Below, one piece after another: positions 36,319-47,905 of a DNA stretch of 64,000 nucleotides (its first letter is position 1; each line of letters opens with the position of its first letter). Where the stretch lies: positions 1,137,643,382-1,137,707,381 of the forward strand of contig NC_056726.1 in assembly GCF_019279795.1 (NCBI RefSeq), given 5' to 3'. The position numbers and the translations under genes are program-made. The notes beneath the pieces are model-generated. The model worked only from the letters and a program-made list of their open reading frames with translations. It had not been told where the DNA came from and did not search any database. This DNA comes from Protopterus annectens. Its lineage: Eukaryota; Chordata; Ceratodontiformes; Protopteridae.

Positions 36319-36823
36319 ATCATGAAATAACTTCAGTCTCTGCAGAGGTTAACCATTTATTAGATCACACATGTGTGGGAGACAGAACCAAAGTCACTAA
36401 TGTCTCCCTGAACAAGTACACCCATGTGTTTTTATAAGAAAATATAAGTGAAAATAAGTGTTATCTATCAGCCCACTGCCAACATCCAGTAAAAGGTGGT
36501 TTACTACTATGATCTGTAAATTTAGCTATTCATAAAATAGGAGTAAATATCTAAAATGAAATATGTGAATGTGCTAGAAATAGGTTCATTAAAACATCTT
36601 TTTTCCATCTCGGCATTAGTATTGTCCAATACAATGCTGAAATGTTCTTATGAGACACTAGAAGGAATGCAGTTTTAAGCAGTTTAACGGATACATTTTA
36701 ATCCATTTACATTTTCTGGCTATCTAGCAGTTTCAGCAAAGTTTATAAACATGTGCAAATCATACTATGTCATGTACAGTTTCATTTCCTGCTTAACTTC
36801 AGTATAGTGTTTAGCCCTTTATG
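36319..36823 (-). repeat. ERV 5' LTR
   Basis: Matches 32077-32603 over about 500 bp. Its first bases on the left are replaced by the CR1 B3 insertion, and its right end is CCTTTATG, slightly decayed from CCTTTACA. Confidence 0.8.
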
Positions 36824-36884
36824 GTCTATAGTTCCAAGGTTCAGTTGATGGGCCCTCTTTGTACAAGGATAATTATCAGGATTA
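36824..36884 (-). mobile_element. CR1 copy B2, continuation
   Basis: GTCTATAGTTCC onward aligns with CR1 B1 at about 28300 (GTCTATAATTTCC), followed by the equivalent of the TTTGTGCAAAGGGATGA block. It is the other side of the ERV insertion site. Confidence 0.7.
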
Positions 36885-37066
36885 TGTTGTTAATAACCTA
36901 AACTCCACCACCCAACTTGCAATTATCATCCAATATGCAGAGGACTCCTTTCTTATCTGTTCAGCCTCTTCTCCCAAGAACTTCAACACAAAATGCAAAA
37001 ATCCTTTCAAGTCATAGATAAATACCTCTCCAACCATCAACTTATTCTAAACCCAGATAAGACTAA
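36885..37066 (+). mobile_element. LINE-A RT scrap
   Basis: Reads IIIQYAEDSFLICSAS (motif C; YADD decayed to YAED) and, in a shifted frame, NHQLILNPDKTK. It is a short internal piece of LINE-A RT, cut at 37067 by the next element. Confidence 0.75.
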
Positions 37067-38160
37067 GGGCAGGATTCACGAAGGCTAGCACGGAGTGTAA
37101 GAGACGTGTAACACTCCATGCAAGCCTCGCGATCCAGGAACAGCCCTAAACTCCGTGTAAGAGACCAGCTAAAACGTCTCTTACACGGACTGGGCGTGGA
37201 CATGCTAAATACTTTACTTGCAGCCGAAAGGTATGCAAATGAGGTATATTAGCGATCCACAAAGCAGAAACCAGCCCGTGTAAGAGACGTTTTAGCTGCA
37301 GAAATGTACTCAGTTGACAACTGAGTACGTTTCTGCAAAAATCACAACGGAGCCATGTCAGCTCCAAATAAAGGGTGCATATGTGTCAGGCAGCATGCCA
37401 ATGGCCATTGGCAAGGTAACCCGATGCAAAAATAATAAAACGGGCTGCTCTGTATAAAACATAAAATGAAGGTTATAAACCCACAAATGTGGGTTTTATG
37501 CTATACATGGAATGATAATGCAGGGACCAGCAGACCAAAAACAACATGGCCACCGTGTAGTTGTTGCTAAGGGGGGAAGCTGAGTCTAAGACATGTAACT
37601 AAGCATTAGTAGGCAATCTCATGTAAATGAGGGTTAGGATACTGAATCCCACAGTCACATAGCAAATGAGCACAGTCTGAGTAGTGTAAGAGATACATAA
37701 GGGGGAGGAATAGAGTAGGAGATAGGTGACATCACAGGGGGGAATGGTAGAAAGAAATGCAGTTCATTGGAGGTCAGTGTAACATGACAGATGACAGACA
37801 CAGATCAGGGAAAGAGGAGTGCCCCAAGATAAGCATGGGAAAGTCAAGAAATGGAAGGTGTACACTGTTACTTACACTAAGGTTTCTTGCTGGGCGTGCA
37901 TGCGCACGTGTGCACGCCATGAAGCATGAGTAGGGCAGTGTGCACGCGTGTAAGGCAGACTGAGCATGTGGGAGCGTGTTGGTAGATGTTTAACACTGTT
38001 TGCGCTGGTGTGCGCGCATGTAGGGCAGACCGAACATGTAGGAGCCTGTTGGCAGACTTGTAACACTGTTTGCGCTGGAGTGCGCGCGTTTTAACCCGAA
38101 GAAGACAATTGCAAACTGTGTAAGAAATATTTGAATTAGCAGAGCAAAAAAAAAAAACTG
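37067..38160. mobile_element. Probable DNA transposon end with subterminal repeats
   Basis: It cuts LINE-A sequence at 37067 and starts GGGCAGGATTCACGAAGG. The motif GTGTAAGAGAC or its reverse occurs at about 37097, 37156, 37173 and 37280. A 28-bp inverted pair (CAGCTAAAACGTCTC and GAGACGTTTTAGCTG) lies at 37164-37191 and 37274-37301. No transposase and no matching far end were found. Sequence style is Harbinger- or hAT-like. A CpG-rich tandem repeat lies at 37938-38095. Confidence 0.45.
37908..38095. repeat. CpG-rich 70-bp tandem repeat
   Basis: Units start at 37938, 38008 and 38078 (last one partial), each with GTGTGCACGCG or GTGTGCGCGC, then GGCAGAC and AACACTGTTTGCGCTG. A short partial unit lies upstream at 37908. 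CpG density is far above the surroundings. Confidence 0.85.
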
Positions 38161-38199
38161 CTTTTACTTAGAGCACATTTTGGCCATGCCCCCCTTGGT

Positions 38200-38480
38200 T
38201 AATTGCCTCTTGAGTGATTCTTAAATACAGAGTGAATTTCTGGTCCTTTGTCTTTTGCTGAAAAGATTTCAAGCCTGCACAAACTAAAGCACTGTTGCTG
38301 ATGCCCTGCTGAATGTGAGAAGTAAACCTATATTTTTTTGTCTGTGGTCTGAATGAGCTGCTTTCTCTTTTACCTACTCCATTTTGTTTTATGTTTTAAG
38401 AAATCTGCTTGGCCTGGTGTTTTTGATTTATATGAGAGGTAGACACTTAAATGTAGGCTGCACATTTCACATGTTTAATT
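38200..38480. repeat. Tandem repeat unit 1 (interrupted array)
   Basis: TTGAGTGATTCTTAAATACA through ATTTCACATG. Related units occur at 47503-47770 and 47781-47905. The array is split by the insertion 38481-47502, with TTTAATT (38474-38480 and 47503-47509) as target duplication. Confidence 0.85.
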
Positions 38481-38659
38481 TTTATTTATTTTATTTATTT
38501 TCAATTTGATTACCGGGGAAGTCCACTGGGCCTAAAAGTGCCCGTTTTCAGTGGAGGCCTGGGGAGAAAAGCTCTGTAAGCAATACAAATACAATGAAGG
38601 TTACATTATGTTAAAGTAAAATACAAGAATAGAATTCATACATTCAGAAATGCAGATGT
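38481..38659 (-). mobile_element. LINE-A tail (copy 5), minus strand
   Basis: On the plus strand, TTATTTATTTTATTTATTTT is followed by a decayed CCGGGGAAGTCC and CAGTGGAGGCCTGGGGAGAA, the reverse of the LINE-A tail. It runs to the L1 target site and resumes at 47462-47502. Only the 3' end of the LINE was copied. Confidence 0.8.
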
Positions 38660-38887
38660 GGCGTGGCTAGGATGCTGAACTGATAGCTGCACTTCATTTC
38701 AGCTCTCTTACCTCAATACAATTCCTGACAGGAATTTTACAAAATAATATTTAATTTGAAGAAATTTTTATTACTAACTTATTTCTAATAACTCTGAGCA
38801 TCTATAAGAAAAATTTTATTGTCAGAACTTGAATAATTCCTGTCAAATTAATTACTGGAAAATCAGCACCAATATCAGCTTTACAGC

Positions 38888-39738
38888 ATGAGTCATCTAA
38901 GGAATACAGCACAAGACTCTTCTCTCAAAAAAGACCTGCAGTCTCTCATTACAAATATACAGGAACTTACAATAAAAATCGACAAGATGGACAATAAAAT
39001 AGATACTTTTAAAGAAAAGTGCTCACAACAACTGGAACAGCTTCAAGAAATGTTTACACAGCAGAAAGGATAGATATCACTTATTGAACAGTCATTAAGT
39101 GACATTGACACTAGAGTTCAAGTAGAAGAACAACAAACTGAATTCTTACTTCAACAGAATACATATTTACTAGAAAAACTTGATGATATGGAAAACCGAA
39201 CAAGAAAAAATAATATTAGAATATATGGTCTACTAGAAAAATCTGAAGGGGACAATATGATAAACTTTCTTACCACCTGGATACCAGATGTAACAAAAAT
39301 ACCTGAAGCTCTTTCATATGGTATAGAACGGGCATAGATCACTAGCAGCTTCTGGAAATGCTTCTTCTCCGGGTAAGAACAAGCCGAGATCTATAATTGT
39401 GAGACTTTTTTCTACACAAGATAAAGATCTTATATTAAGAAATGCTTGGGCAAATTCTCCCATCAAATACAATGATTCATTAATAAGATTTGACAATGAT
39501 TATTCTACAAAGGTGGTTTCAAAAAGAAAAGAATTTCTACCAATAAAAAACCTTGAAGAAAAAGCAACTGAAAGTCCATCTTTTATTTCCAGCAAGACTG
39601 AAAGTTTTTCTACCAAATGGAATAAAAATCTTTGAAACAGTAGATTCAGCAATAAAATACCTTACCAACAACAACATCCTAACACATGAAGAATCTATGG
39701 ACTGGACAATAAGTACACGAAGAGAAATGCTGAAGTAA
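38888..39738 (+). pseudogene. L1 ORF1 (coiled coil, RRM, C-terminal domain)
   Basis: ORF1p is the RNA-binding chaperone of L1. From the ATG at 38888 the first 61 codons are coiled-coil-like (IQELTIKIDKMDNKIDTFKE). After a TAG at 39070 the same frame continues to DDMENRTRKNNIRIYGLLEK, the conserved start of the RRM. A frameshift near 39340 moves the frame; 39399-39635 has LFSTQDKDLILRNAW and VVSKRKEFLPIKN, and 39553-39738 has LFPARLKVFLPNGIKIFE, the C-terminal domain. At least one stop and two frameshifts break it. Confidence 0.8.
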
Positions 39739-39779
39739 ATAATTGGAAAACTGTTGAGCAAAAGAAAAAAAAACTAAAG

Positions 39780-42700
39780 GACAAATAATCTTACATATGT
39801 TATATTCTGTAAAAATCTAAATAATAATACTAACAACAAAAGAAAAGTTCTTACTGTCTTCAAGTTACACCAAAACAGGTACTGTTTTCAATTATATTTT
39901 AAATGTCAAAATTAGCATAAATGTAAATACATTTATCTCAAATCACATCAATATACTAAGCATAATTTAAACATTACTCTATTTTTCATTATTATCCATC
40001 TATTATTTTCATATTCTTAATCAGAGTAATCAATGCATAATAATGTTCCCAAATAGTTTATTTATTTACTTATTTATTTATTTTCTCTCTTTGTGTTTTG
40101 ATGTTTTTATTTTTCTCTTCTTTTTATTAAATCTTCATTAACTTATAATACTTTAATCAGTATAAGGTTATATTGCTTAATAGGTATAGTAATGGCTGCT
40201 ATATAACTTATTATTAGTTACATCCCTGATAGTATTACTTTTTATAAGTTAAAAGTGTCCCTGTTTGGATAAACGCTAATGCTGGGCAGAAATGTGTTGC
40301 TTTTGAAATGAAGTATTTCAGTTAGGATGTATCATAAGACTACTTTAAATAATCTTAAAAGATGTTCTGCCTTTGACCCATATGCACATACTGATATAGT
40401 CCAGTGAAAAAATATGTTTTAAGTGATATTTTGAGGCTATAAGTCAGGTGTGTTGTGGCTCCAGACATCCGGAGTTGAAAGATGCTTGTGACTAGCTTAG
40501 ATATCCTGTTGTCTTTTCTTTTGTAGAGAAATAAGGCATAGCATGTTTAAAATGCAAAGTTTGACAGTTGTGAACACTACTCCGTAAACTAGAGTGCTTG
40601 CGTGCACACTACATGAGTTTGTCACCAAATAAGAGGAGAGAAAAGAAAAAAGAAAAAACACATACCTTTTCCTGCTTGGTTCTCGAGACAATTTAACAGC
40701 CACAAACATCACTAGAAACTTGAGTCACTTATTGCTTGTCGCATTTACTTGTGTACGCCATCCTCTGACTCTTTCTAATTGACGTCTAGTCAGAAAATAA
40801 GCTAGGTTCACATTTAAAGATACAGAAACCTAAATTCCTTCTAAGGAAACATAAATAATATAAAAGGTTCATATAAATATGCACAGCTATTTATTTTTGA
40901 AGCACTTTCAGTTTATGGCTACTGATGTCTTCTAGCACCTTGATAGATAAGGACATATATCTGCTTGTCTTTCTATCAGTTTAGATTTCCAGACATTTTA
41001 GCTATCCCTTACTATGTTTTATACAGCAGAGTTTAAAAAGCAGAAATTAATCATCAGCAAATAAAATCACTGCTGTTTTACAAATTCTCTAAAGAAACTA
41101 GTAAATGTCAAGCAACTGACAGGTTTGTTTTGGGGAGGGTTGCCATTTCCCATGCTGGTGCTCCTGCAGAATACTACTGATGTCCTGCTGCCAAGGTATG
41201 CCCTCGGGTGGGCAGGTGGGATGCAACAAGAAGGTTGGATGTGCATTTGGCAAATCAAACATTTAGATGGCGGTATGGTATACTAGATGGAGAAAGTGGA
41301 AGCAATGATTGTATAGGCAACTATAATGAGTAACATAACAACAGTGGATTTGACCCGGTGTGTCAATTATACAATGTTAATATCCCATGTGGCTTTGGGC
41401 TTTGTCGAAGCATCTGTGTTCTACACACATATTGTGTTGGATCTGATTTGAGTGGAAGGGGGAGAGGCTTAGCCCACACCCTAATTTGTTACTGGGTTGC
41501 CATGCATTATGGGCATGCATTGTGGCAGGTACTCAACGGGCTATCCATCCTTAGATGGCTCATGCTGTTCCCATTTGCTCATCTGAATGGTGACTGCGGC
41601 TGTGCTCTTCTTGTTATGTTGCCTGGCTGTGGCTTCACCCTTCTTATAATATTGCCTGGCTTTTACATTATCAAGAATGACACAATACTAGTGTATGCGG
41701 GTATATCATGTTACTGTTAGTGTGGACAAGGATGCTTGACAATGCAACTATGATTCTTGGACCTTTCTGCAGACAGGTGTGTTGTCTGGCAGTTGAGAGC
41801 CTGGTTGTTCCTGATCAGCGGACCTGTATTTTTGTGTTTCAATGTGACTGCATGAAAGGATGCCAGTATTGGTCTGCAAGTTTGGTGGGCAGTAGATTCG
41901 TTGGGGATTGATTTGAGGAGACACTTGTATTATGGCTGGGGCACTTGCCATTTGATAAATGTATCCTCTCAATGATGCGTTCTGTGTGGTCATTGGCTGT
42001 AAAACAACTTTTCTGAGAAATATTGTTGTGGTGCCAGTTAATGATTTGGATTAAATGTTTCTATATACATTCGTGAAGCAATTGCCAGGATAAAATGGTA
42101 CTCTTGCAGTGCATGGATCATCGTGGCTGTCCTCCGATGTTGGAGGAAAAACAAGCTTCTTGGACACCTTTTTGACATGGTAAAGGTGTTACCCCATGGT
42201 TTGAATACGTTTTGTCTCTTTGCTGCAAAATGGGTTGGGAATTTTGGCCTGTAATATTTTCGTACATGGTGGTTTGAATCTTGGCAGCTTCCATTGTTTT
42301 GATGTGTTTTCCGGTGTACTTTTGTTCAGTCATAGGATTGAATTACTGGTGTTGAGTAGGTCAGGATTGTATCTCCAGCACTTGTTGTCAGCAGATAGAC
42401 ACACTGGTTGGGTGTCAGTCTAAGCTGTGGGAGTTGATGTGTGATATAGATGTTTGCTTTGAGGGTGTGGTCAAGTGCGCTGCAGTTTTACCTCTGTACT
42501 GTGTCAGTTTTCATTGTGCAGGGTCCCTCTGAGGGTTGATGGAAGTGTTGGCAACAAGACACTCAATCAGGTAACAACATTATGAGTGGCCTCTTGGATA
42601 AGGGAGCTATCTAAATTGTGATCTTGTTGTCTCCAGCCATGGGAATCGTCATTGAAAAGCTGAAAAATGCAATCAGAGGAACATATTTAATGTCTACTAA

Positions 42701-43400
42701 AGAAATATTAATATACTTATACATTGTATCGCATTTCAGTTTATGTTAAACATGAAATATGATGTGGTTTCAGAACTATTCATGTTTTTATTCCAATATG
42801 ACTTTGCAAATATTAATTTAAACACTGGTTTCGGACTTGAGTAGTCTAAAACAATTGCACAACAATGGTACTGTATTATACAGTAATGTCAGTAAATAGT
42901 TTTCAACAGATGTATGAAATATACAGTTACAGATTTTAACATGATGTTTATTAATACCCTAAATTATTTTGAAATGATACTACCTTAATCTAAATATTTG
43001 TACCTTTTTGAAACCTGCTTAGAAGTAAGTATTATTGAATTACAATAAGACGAGTAAAGAATATATGTATATATTTAGCTGATTAGATTATCTTAATATA
43101 TTATTCAATTATCTTTATTTAAAAGTAAGAGGATAAGAGAAACTGATCCAAATATTATTTGTGAGGGTAGAAAGTTTGTTTGGTTAGATTCACTAACCAA
43201 ACGAAGAGGTATATTACCTCATAGCAATAGGGAATGGTTTTTAAGGTTAAGAATTACAAGTTTGGAAGTTCTTTGTTTTTTTTTTTTATTCTATCACTTT
43301 GGTGTCACTCAGAAACATGCAAAAATCATACAAGAAAAACTTTTTGAATACTGTATCCAAGATGGAACTAAGAATAAACAATATTTACATAAACTCACAC
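39780..43400. other. Unexplained DNA between L1 ORF1 and ORF2
   Basis: In L1 this gap is normally under a few hundred bases. The parts next to the ORFs (39780-40250 and about 42670-43400) are AT-rich. The middle (about 40260-42660) has balanced composition, G-rich on the plus strand, and matches nothing else in the window. Open frames such as 41358-41720 plus and 42333-42118 minus are unrecognised. I could not find terminal repeats or a target duplication. Confidence 0.6.
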
Positions 43401-43424
43401 ATAAAACAAACTCAAAACTAGGAA

Positions 43425-44550
43425 ATGAAATGTTTATCCATAAATGTTAATGGTCTAAATAATAGTAATAAAAGGAGAAGCCTATTCAAGTACATAAACT
43501 TACATAAACCACAAATAGTCTTTTTACAAGAGACACACTTATTAGATAGAGATATAAACAACTTAAATATTAATAATTACACAGTACTAATAAACTCTCA
43601 ATACAAAACAAAAAGAGGAGTAGCTATACTACTGCAACTCAACTATAACACCTAAAATAATTACTACTCATCAAGATACATCAGGTATGTTTTGTCTAGT
43701 TTCAATAGAGTTAAATAAGAGAATCTATACATTAGTAAATCTATATTGGATCCCAGGACTAGGATTAAAAACAGTTAAACAGCATTTTGAAGAGATAATT
43801 CATTTAACTAAGGGTAGCCTGATATTGGCAGGAGACTTCAACTGTATAATGAATGAAAAAGATACAGATTCTAAATCCAAAAGAAGAAAACAACCCATCT
43901 CTAAAGTAATATCAAAATTTATAGATACATTGTATTTAAAAGATATAAATGAATTTGCAGAACCAGACTCACTAATCTTCACATTTTATTCTCATAGATA
44001 TAAAACTAACTCTAGAATTGATAGAACATATGTTGCCAATGACCTAATAACAAAAATTGACAAAGTCAAAATCATAAATTGTCCTTTATCTGATCATAAT
44101 GCCATAGTCTTTGAGATAGAGCTTACACCATTTTATTCAAATCCCATTACTAGGATACCTTCCTATATCACAAAATTGAGAGATTTCAAAGAATTTTATG
44201 AAGAAACAATCAAAAACTTTCTAGAAATAAATTACACAGAAGATATTTCAGAAATATATGTCTGGGATTCATTAAAAGCAGTTACATATGGGAAGATATT
44301 ATCCTGGTACATAAATAAAAGGAAGTTATGGAATAAAGATATGCTAGACTTACAAAACAAAGCAGATAAATTGAAACTGGAAATACAAAAGGGTAATGCT
44401 ACTCAAGTTCAAGAACTTACACAAATCAATAAGAAGTATACAGAATTGCTACACCATAAGATTATGATTAACTTAGAAAAGATAAAAATAAACTCATACT
44501 CTACTAATTCAGCACACCTGAGATACTTAACTAATAGAACAAAAAAATAA
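43425..44550 (+). pseudogene. L1 ORF2 endonuclease domain
   Basis: APE-like endonuclease at the start of ORF2. The ATG at 43425 begins MKCLSINVNGLNN; FLQETHL follows at about residue 32, and KRGVAILL before a frameshift near 43655. In the next frame (43687-44550) come LAGDFNCIMNEKD, SRIDRTYVAND and PLSDHNAIVFEI, giving the G-D-F, R-I-D and S-D-H catalytic signatures. One indel separates the two parts. A short frameshift at about 44550 leads into the RT. Confidence 0.9.
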
Positions 44551-45659
44551 TTAAATCTAAGCAAATAAAAGAAATATTTATTCCCAATACTAACAAAAGA
44601 GTTACAGAACTAAATGATATTTTAGAAGCATTCAGACTCCAATTTAACATTGATAATTCCATAAATACTCAAGATACACCTACTAAGGATATAAAAAAAT
44701 ACTTAGAAAACAATATTCATATTAAATTAACACAAGAACAAATAGACATTATAAACAAACCAATCAATATGACAGAATTAAAATCACAAATTAAAAAGCT
44801 CAAGACAAATAAAGCACCTGGCCCAGACAATATGCTACCAGAAATGTATAAATTAATACCCAATCAAGCCATATCTTTATTATTAAAAGTATATGATATA
44901 GCCAATAAAGATTTGAATATACCACCCTCTTGGAAATATTCATTGATATCCCCAATTATCAAACCAGATAAAGATGAAAAACAGTGTTCCTCATATAGGC
45001 CAATATCATTACTCAATATAGACTACAAGATGTTTATGGCTATATACGCAGATAGGATCAAACACTTTCTTCCTTTCTTAATTCACAAAGATCAAACAGG
45101 TTTTATTAAAGGAAGAAATACTTCAGATAATATTAAAAGAATACTAACATTAATAGATTATAGCAAACATAAAGTCCTAAATTTAAATGTAATCTCATTA
45201 GATATTAATAAAGCTTTTGATTCGGTTAACTGGAACTTTCTTTCACTAGTCTTAAAAGAATATAACTTTCCTTCTAATTTTAATAATCTTATCCAAATAC
45301 TATATGAAAAATCTACTGCATATGTTAAACTGGGATCATATAGATCAGGCCCTATAACAATAAAAAAGGGAACTAAACAAGGTTGCCCTTTATCACCATT
45401 GTTATTTGCATTACTCATAGAACCCTTTGCAAATCAAATCAGATCAAACAATAACATAAAGGGCATTTGTATTAATAAAATGTTAAACCTTAAAATCCAA
45501 CTCTTTGCTGATGACATACTATTAACTCTCTCAGATGCAAATGAGTCTTTGAATGCTCTATTTAACTCCATGAATACATTTCAAAATATTTCAGGCTTAA
45601 AATTTAATGAAAACAAAACTAAAATTATGCCCTGTAATTGTAAAAAAAAAATAATATAA
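44551..45659 (+). pseudogene. L1 ORF2 reverse transcriptase domain
   Basis: The open frame 44769-45659 contains KAPGPDNMLPEMYK, YRPISLLNIDYKMF, DQTGFIKGRNTSDNI, SLDINKAFDSVNW (motif A, catalytic D), KKGTKQGCPLSPLLFALLIE (motif B) and QLFADDILLTLSD (motif C, F-A-D-D). All three catalytic aspartates are intact. It ends at an A-run (about 45643-45653) where a simple slippage frameshift breaks the frame. Upstream 44551-44768 is coding-like in a shifted frame. Confidence 0.92.
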
Positions 45660-47285
45660 ACAAAAGATTTTCCAAATATATAGTAACAGAAAGTAAATTA
45701 TTATATCTGGGAATAAATCTACTCAATGAATTAACAGATTCTCTAATATTTAACTATAATAAAATACTAGACAAAATAGAACAAACAATTGGTTACTGGA
45801 ATAAATATATCTTTTCAACAGCAGACAGATTATATCTTATTAAAATAAACATATTTCCCAAAATATTATACTTAATACAACATTTTTCATTGCCACCTCC
45901 CAAATATATTATTCAAAGATACAATAAACTAATTTTAAATTTTCTATGGTTTCCAAATAAACCCAGTATAGCCTTAAATAAACATTTGCCAGATTGGGAA
46001 GATGGTGGAATTAATTTACCGGATATTGATTTATATATTACCTCATCTGTTATTAAAAACATAACACTATGGTTAAATAATTCATACACACCTATATGGA
46101 AACAAGCCCATGAGCAGATTTACATAGAAATCAATTCTAATCACATACAAGACAACTTAACAGTAATACCATCACCCCTTATATGGATGTTAAAAGATTA
46201 TTTTTTAGGGAAAAGAAATAATATTAATAAATTGCCATCAAACTATGTAAGCTCTACACTTTCAGTGTTCAGAACATATATAAACAAAATGCCAAATATT
46301 AATTCTTGGATTTTTCTTATTTTCCCTATAGCTTTTACACCAAATATTCTAGATACATTCCAAATATCTAAAATAAATATACTTAAAGAAGAAACATTAC
46401 TCTTTTGGCATCAACTTATAGAGAAAGGGAAAATTCTAACAAAGGAACAGATAAGTTATAATTATAATATAAATAAAGACAATTGGCTGTTTTTACAAAA
46501 TCTAAGGCATTTTCTTATAAGTAAAATAGAACAAATGCAACCTTCAGTTAGACATGAAGCTCCAAAACTCATTGAATACCTTATTCTTATCACAAAACAG
46601 CCTTATCAGGGTACAGGTTATTTGTCTAATATCTATAAAATTGTTAAAAAAACAAAAACTATCATGAAAAATCATACTGGGATTATTATACTTTAATAAA
46701 CAACCATCCTCCAGTTGAAGAAGAAAAAAGTAATATTCTAAAATCTTCCAAATTTTCTACATTATCAAAATACTGGCAATTATTCACTTGGAGATATCTA
46801 CATAGAAGTTTCTATACACCACATAGGTTAGCCAAAATGTATTCTATTGAAGATCAATGTTGGAGATGCCATACCAAGATAAAAGCAGATTGGCAGCATG
46901 TTTTTATGAATGTATATGTCTCAATATGTACTGGAAATCCATTAATTATTTTTTCAGACTGTTTATAATGATAATTTTCAATTAACAAAGTCTTTAATTT
47001 TATTCAACTCTCCTATTCCAAACTGTGTACCAAAAAGACACTAAAATTCTATGGTCACTATTGGCAATTTCACGTAAAATCATAACTATACACTGGAAAA
47101 ATGAGGCTTCGCCTACGTTCAAGGAATTTGAGACTTTAACAACAACAGTTGCTCACATGGAAATATTAACAGTGAAGAACAGAACTAAAAGATCTACTTC
47201 TTACTATTACTCTTGGATGAAAGTACTGGAAATACTTGAAAATATCAAAGAAGATATATCACCTTATGTTTCTAACTTTATATAA
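45660..47285 (+). pseudogene. L1 ORF2 C-terminal region
   Basis: Continuation after the A-run frameshift. The open frame 45890-46696 has PPPKYIIQRYNKLILNFLW and LPDWEDGGINLPDIDLYI, both conserved downstream of L1 RT. Further on, 46856-46900 reads CWRCHTKIKADWQHVF, the C-terminal Cys-rich motif. 47025-47285 is the last open stretch. Two or three indels separate the parts. Confidence 0.85.
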
Positions 47286-47461
47286 TATAGAATTTCAATG
47301 TTATTTGCATAGACACCAATGTAAATAGTTATATAATGGTTTGAAGTTAGTAATGTTTTAGAATTGTAAATATGTTATTTATCTTTATTTCATGTAATGT
47401 TTAAGACATCTTATTTGAAATAATAATAAAAAATATTTAGTGAAAAAAGAAATGCAGATGT

Positions 47462-47502
47462 ACAAGATGTAAATCAAACAACACAGCTAATAGATTTTTT
47501 CA
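47462..47502 (-). mobile_element. LINE-A tail (copy 5), continuation
   Basis: Sequence between the L1 right target duplication and the TTTAATT duplication. By position it is the rest of the truncated LINE-A insertion. Confidence 0.6.
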
Positions 47503-47905
47503 TTTAATTGTCTTGAGTGATACTTAATTACACAGTGAATTTCTGACCCCTTGTCTTTTGCTTAAAAGACTTCAAGACTGCATAAACTAAAGCACTGCAG
47601 GTGATCCCCTGCTGGGTGAGGATTTTTGTATCTGTGACTGACACAGTTGCTTTCTCTTTAACTTCTCCAGTTTGTTTTCTGTTTTAAGAAATCTGCTTGG
47701 CCTGGTGTTTTCATTCTTGGTGAAAGGCAGACACTTAATTATCTAGGCTGCATATTTCACATTTTTTTATTGGTTGATTGTTTATTGAGTGACACTTAAA
47801 TACAGAGTGAATTTATGGTTATTTGTCTTTAGCTGAAAAGATTTCAAGCCTCCGTAAACTAAAACAATGCTGGTGATTGCCTGCTAGTGTTTCCTACCCA
47901 ACCTC
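47503..47905. repeat. Tandem repeat units 2 and 3
   Basis: Unit 2 (47503-47770) and partial unit 3 (47781-47905) repeat the 38200-38480 sequence. TCTTTTGCT or TCTTTAGCT, AAAAGA and CTTCAAG or TTTCAAG, and the CTTGGCCTGGTGTTTT segment in units 1 and 2, are shared. Confidence 0.85.

Larger units (their letters stand above)
32077..36823 (-). mobile_element. Endogenous retrovirus, minus strand, pol lost
   Basis: LTR pair at 32077-32603 and about 36319-36823, inserted in CR1 copy B2. The flanking CR1 text GGGTC (left) and GGTCTATAG (right) rejoins to match CR1 B1 at about 28298, giving a short target duplication of about 4 bp. Reading from the right, the interior has gag-like sequence with a late-domain motif, then a possible envelope remnant with a membrane segment. 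No protease, RT or integrase is recognisable in the roughly 2.7 kb of provirus interior. It is further broken by a Tc1 end, LINE scraps and a CR1 insertion. It is a dead fossil. Confidence 0.75.
38660..47448 (+). mobile_element. Full-length L1 LINE with large spacer
   Basis: L1-clade element flanked by a 13-bp target duplication, GAAATGCAGATGT (38647-38659 and 47449-47461). It begins GGCGTGGCTAGGATGCTG, the style of a full-length L1 5' end. It has ORF1 (38888-39738), ORF2 (43425-47285) and an AATAATAAAAAATATTTAG-type end. Disruptions are few for its length, so it is one of the youngest elements here. The ORF1-ORF2 gap of about 3.7 kb is abnormal. Confidence 0.9.

Noticed and set aside
36890-38160. 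Continuation of LINE-A across the 37067 element
   Set aside because: No LINE-A sequence in the same orientation was found on the far side; the tail at 38481 is on the opposite strand.
41358-41911. Plus-strand frames in the L1 spacer, considered as a captured host gene
   Set aside because: No recognisable domain and no splice sites or conservation I could judge; left as unexplained DNA.
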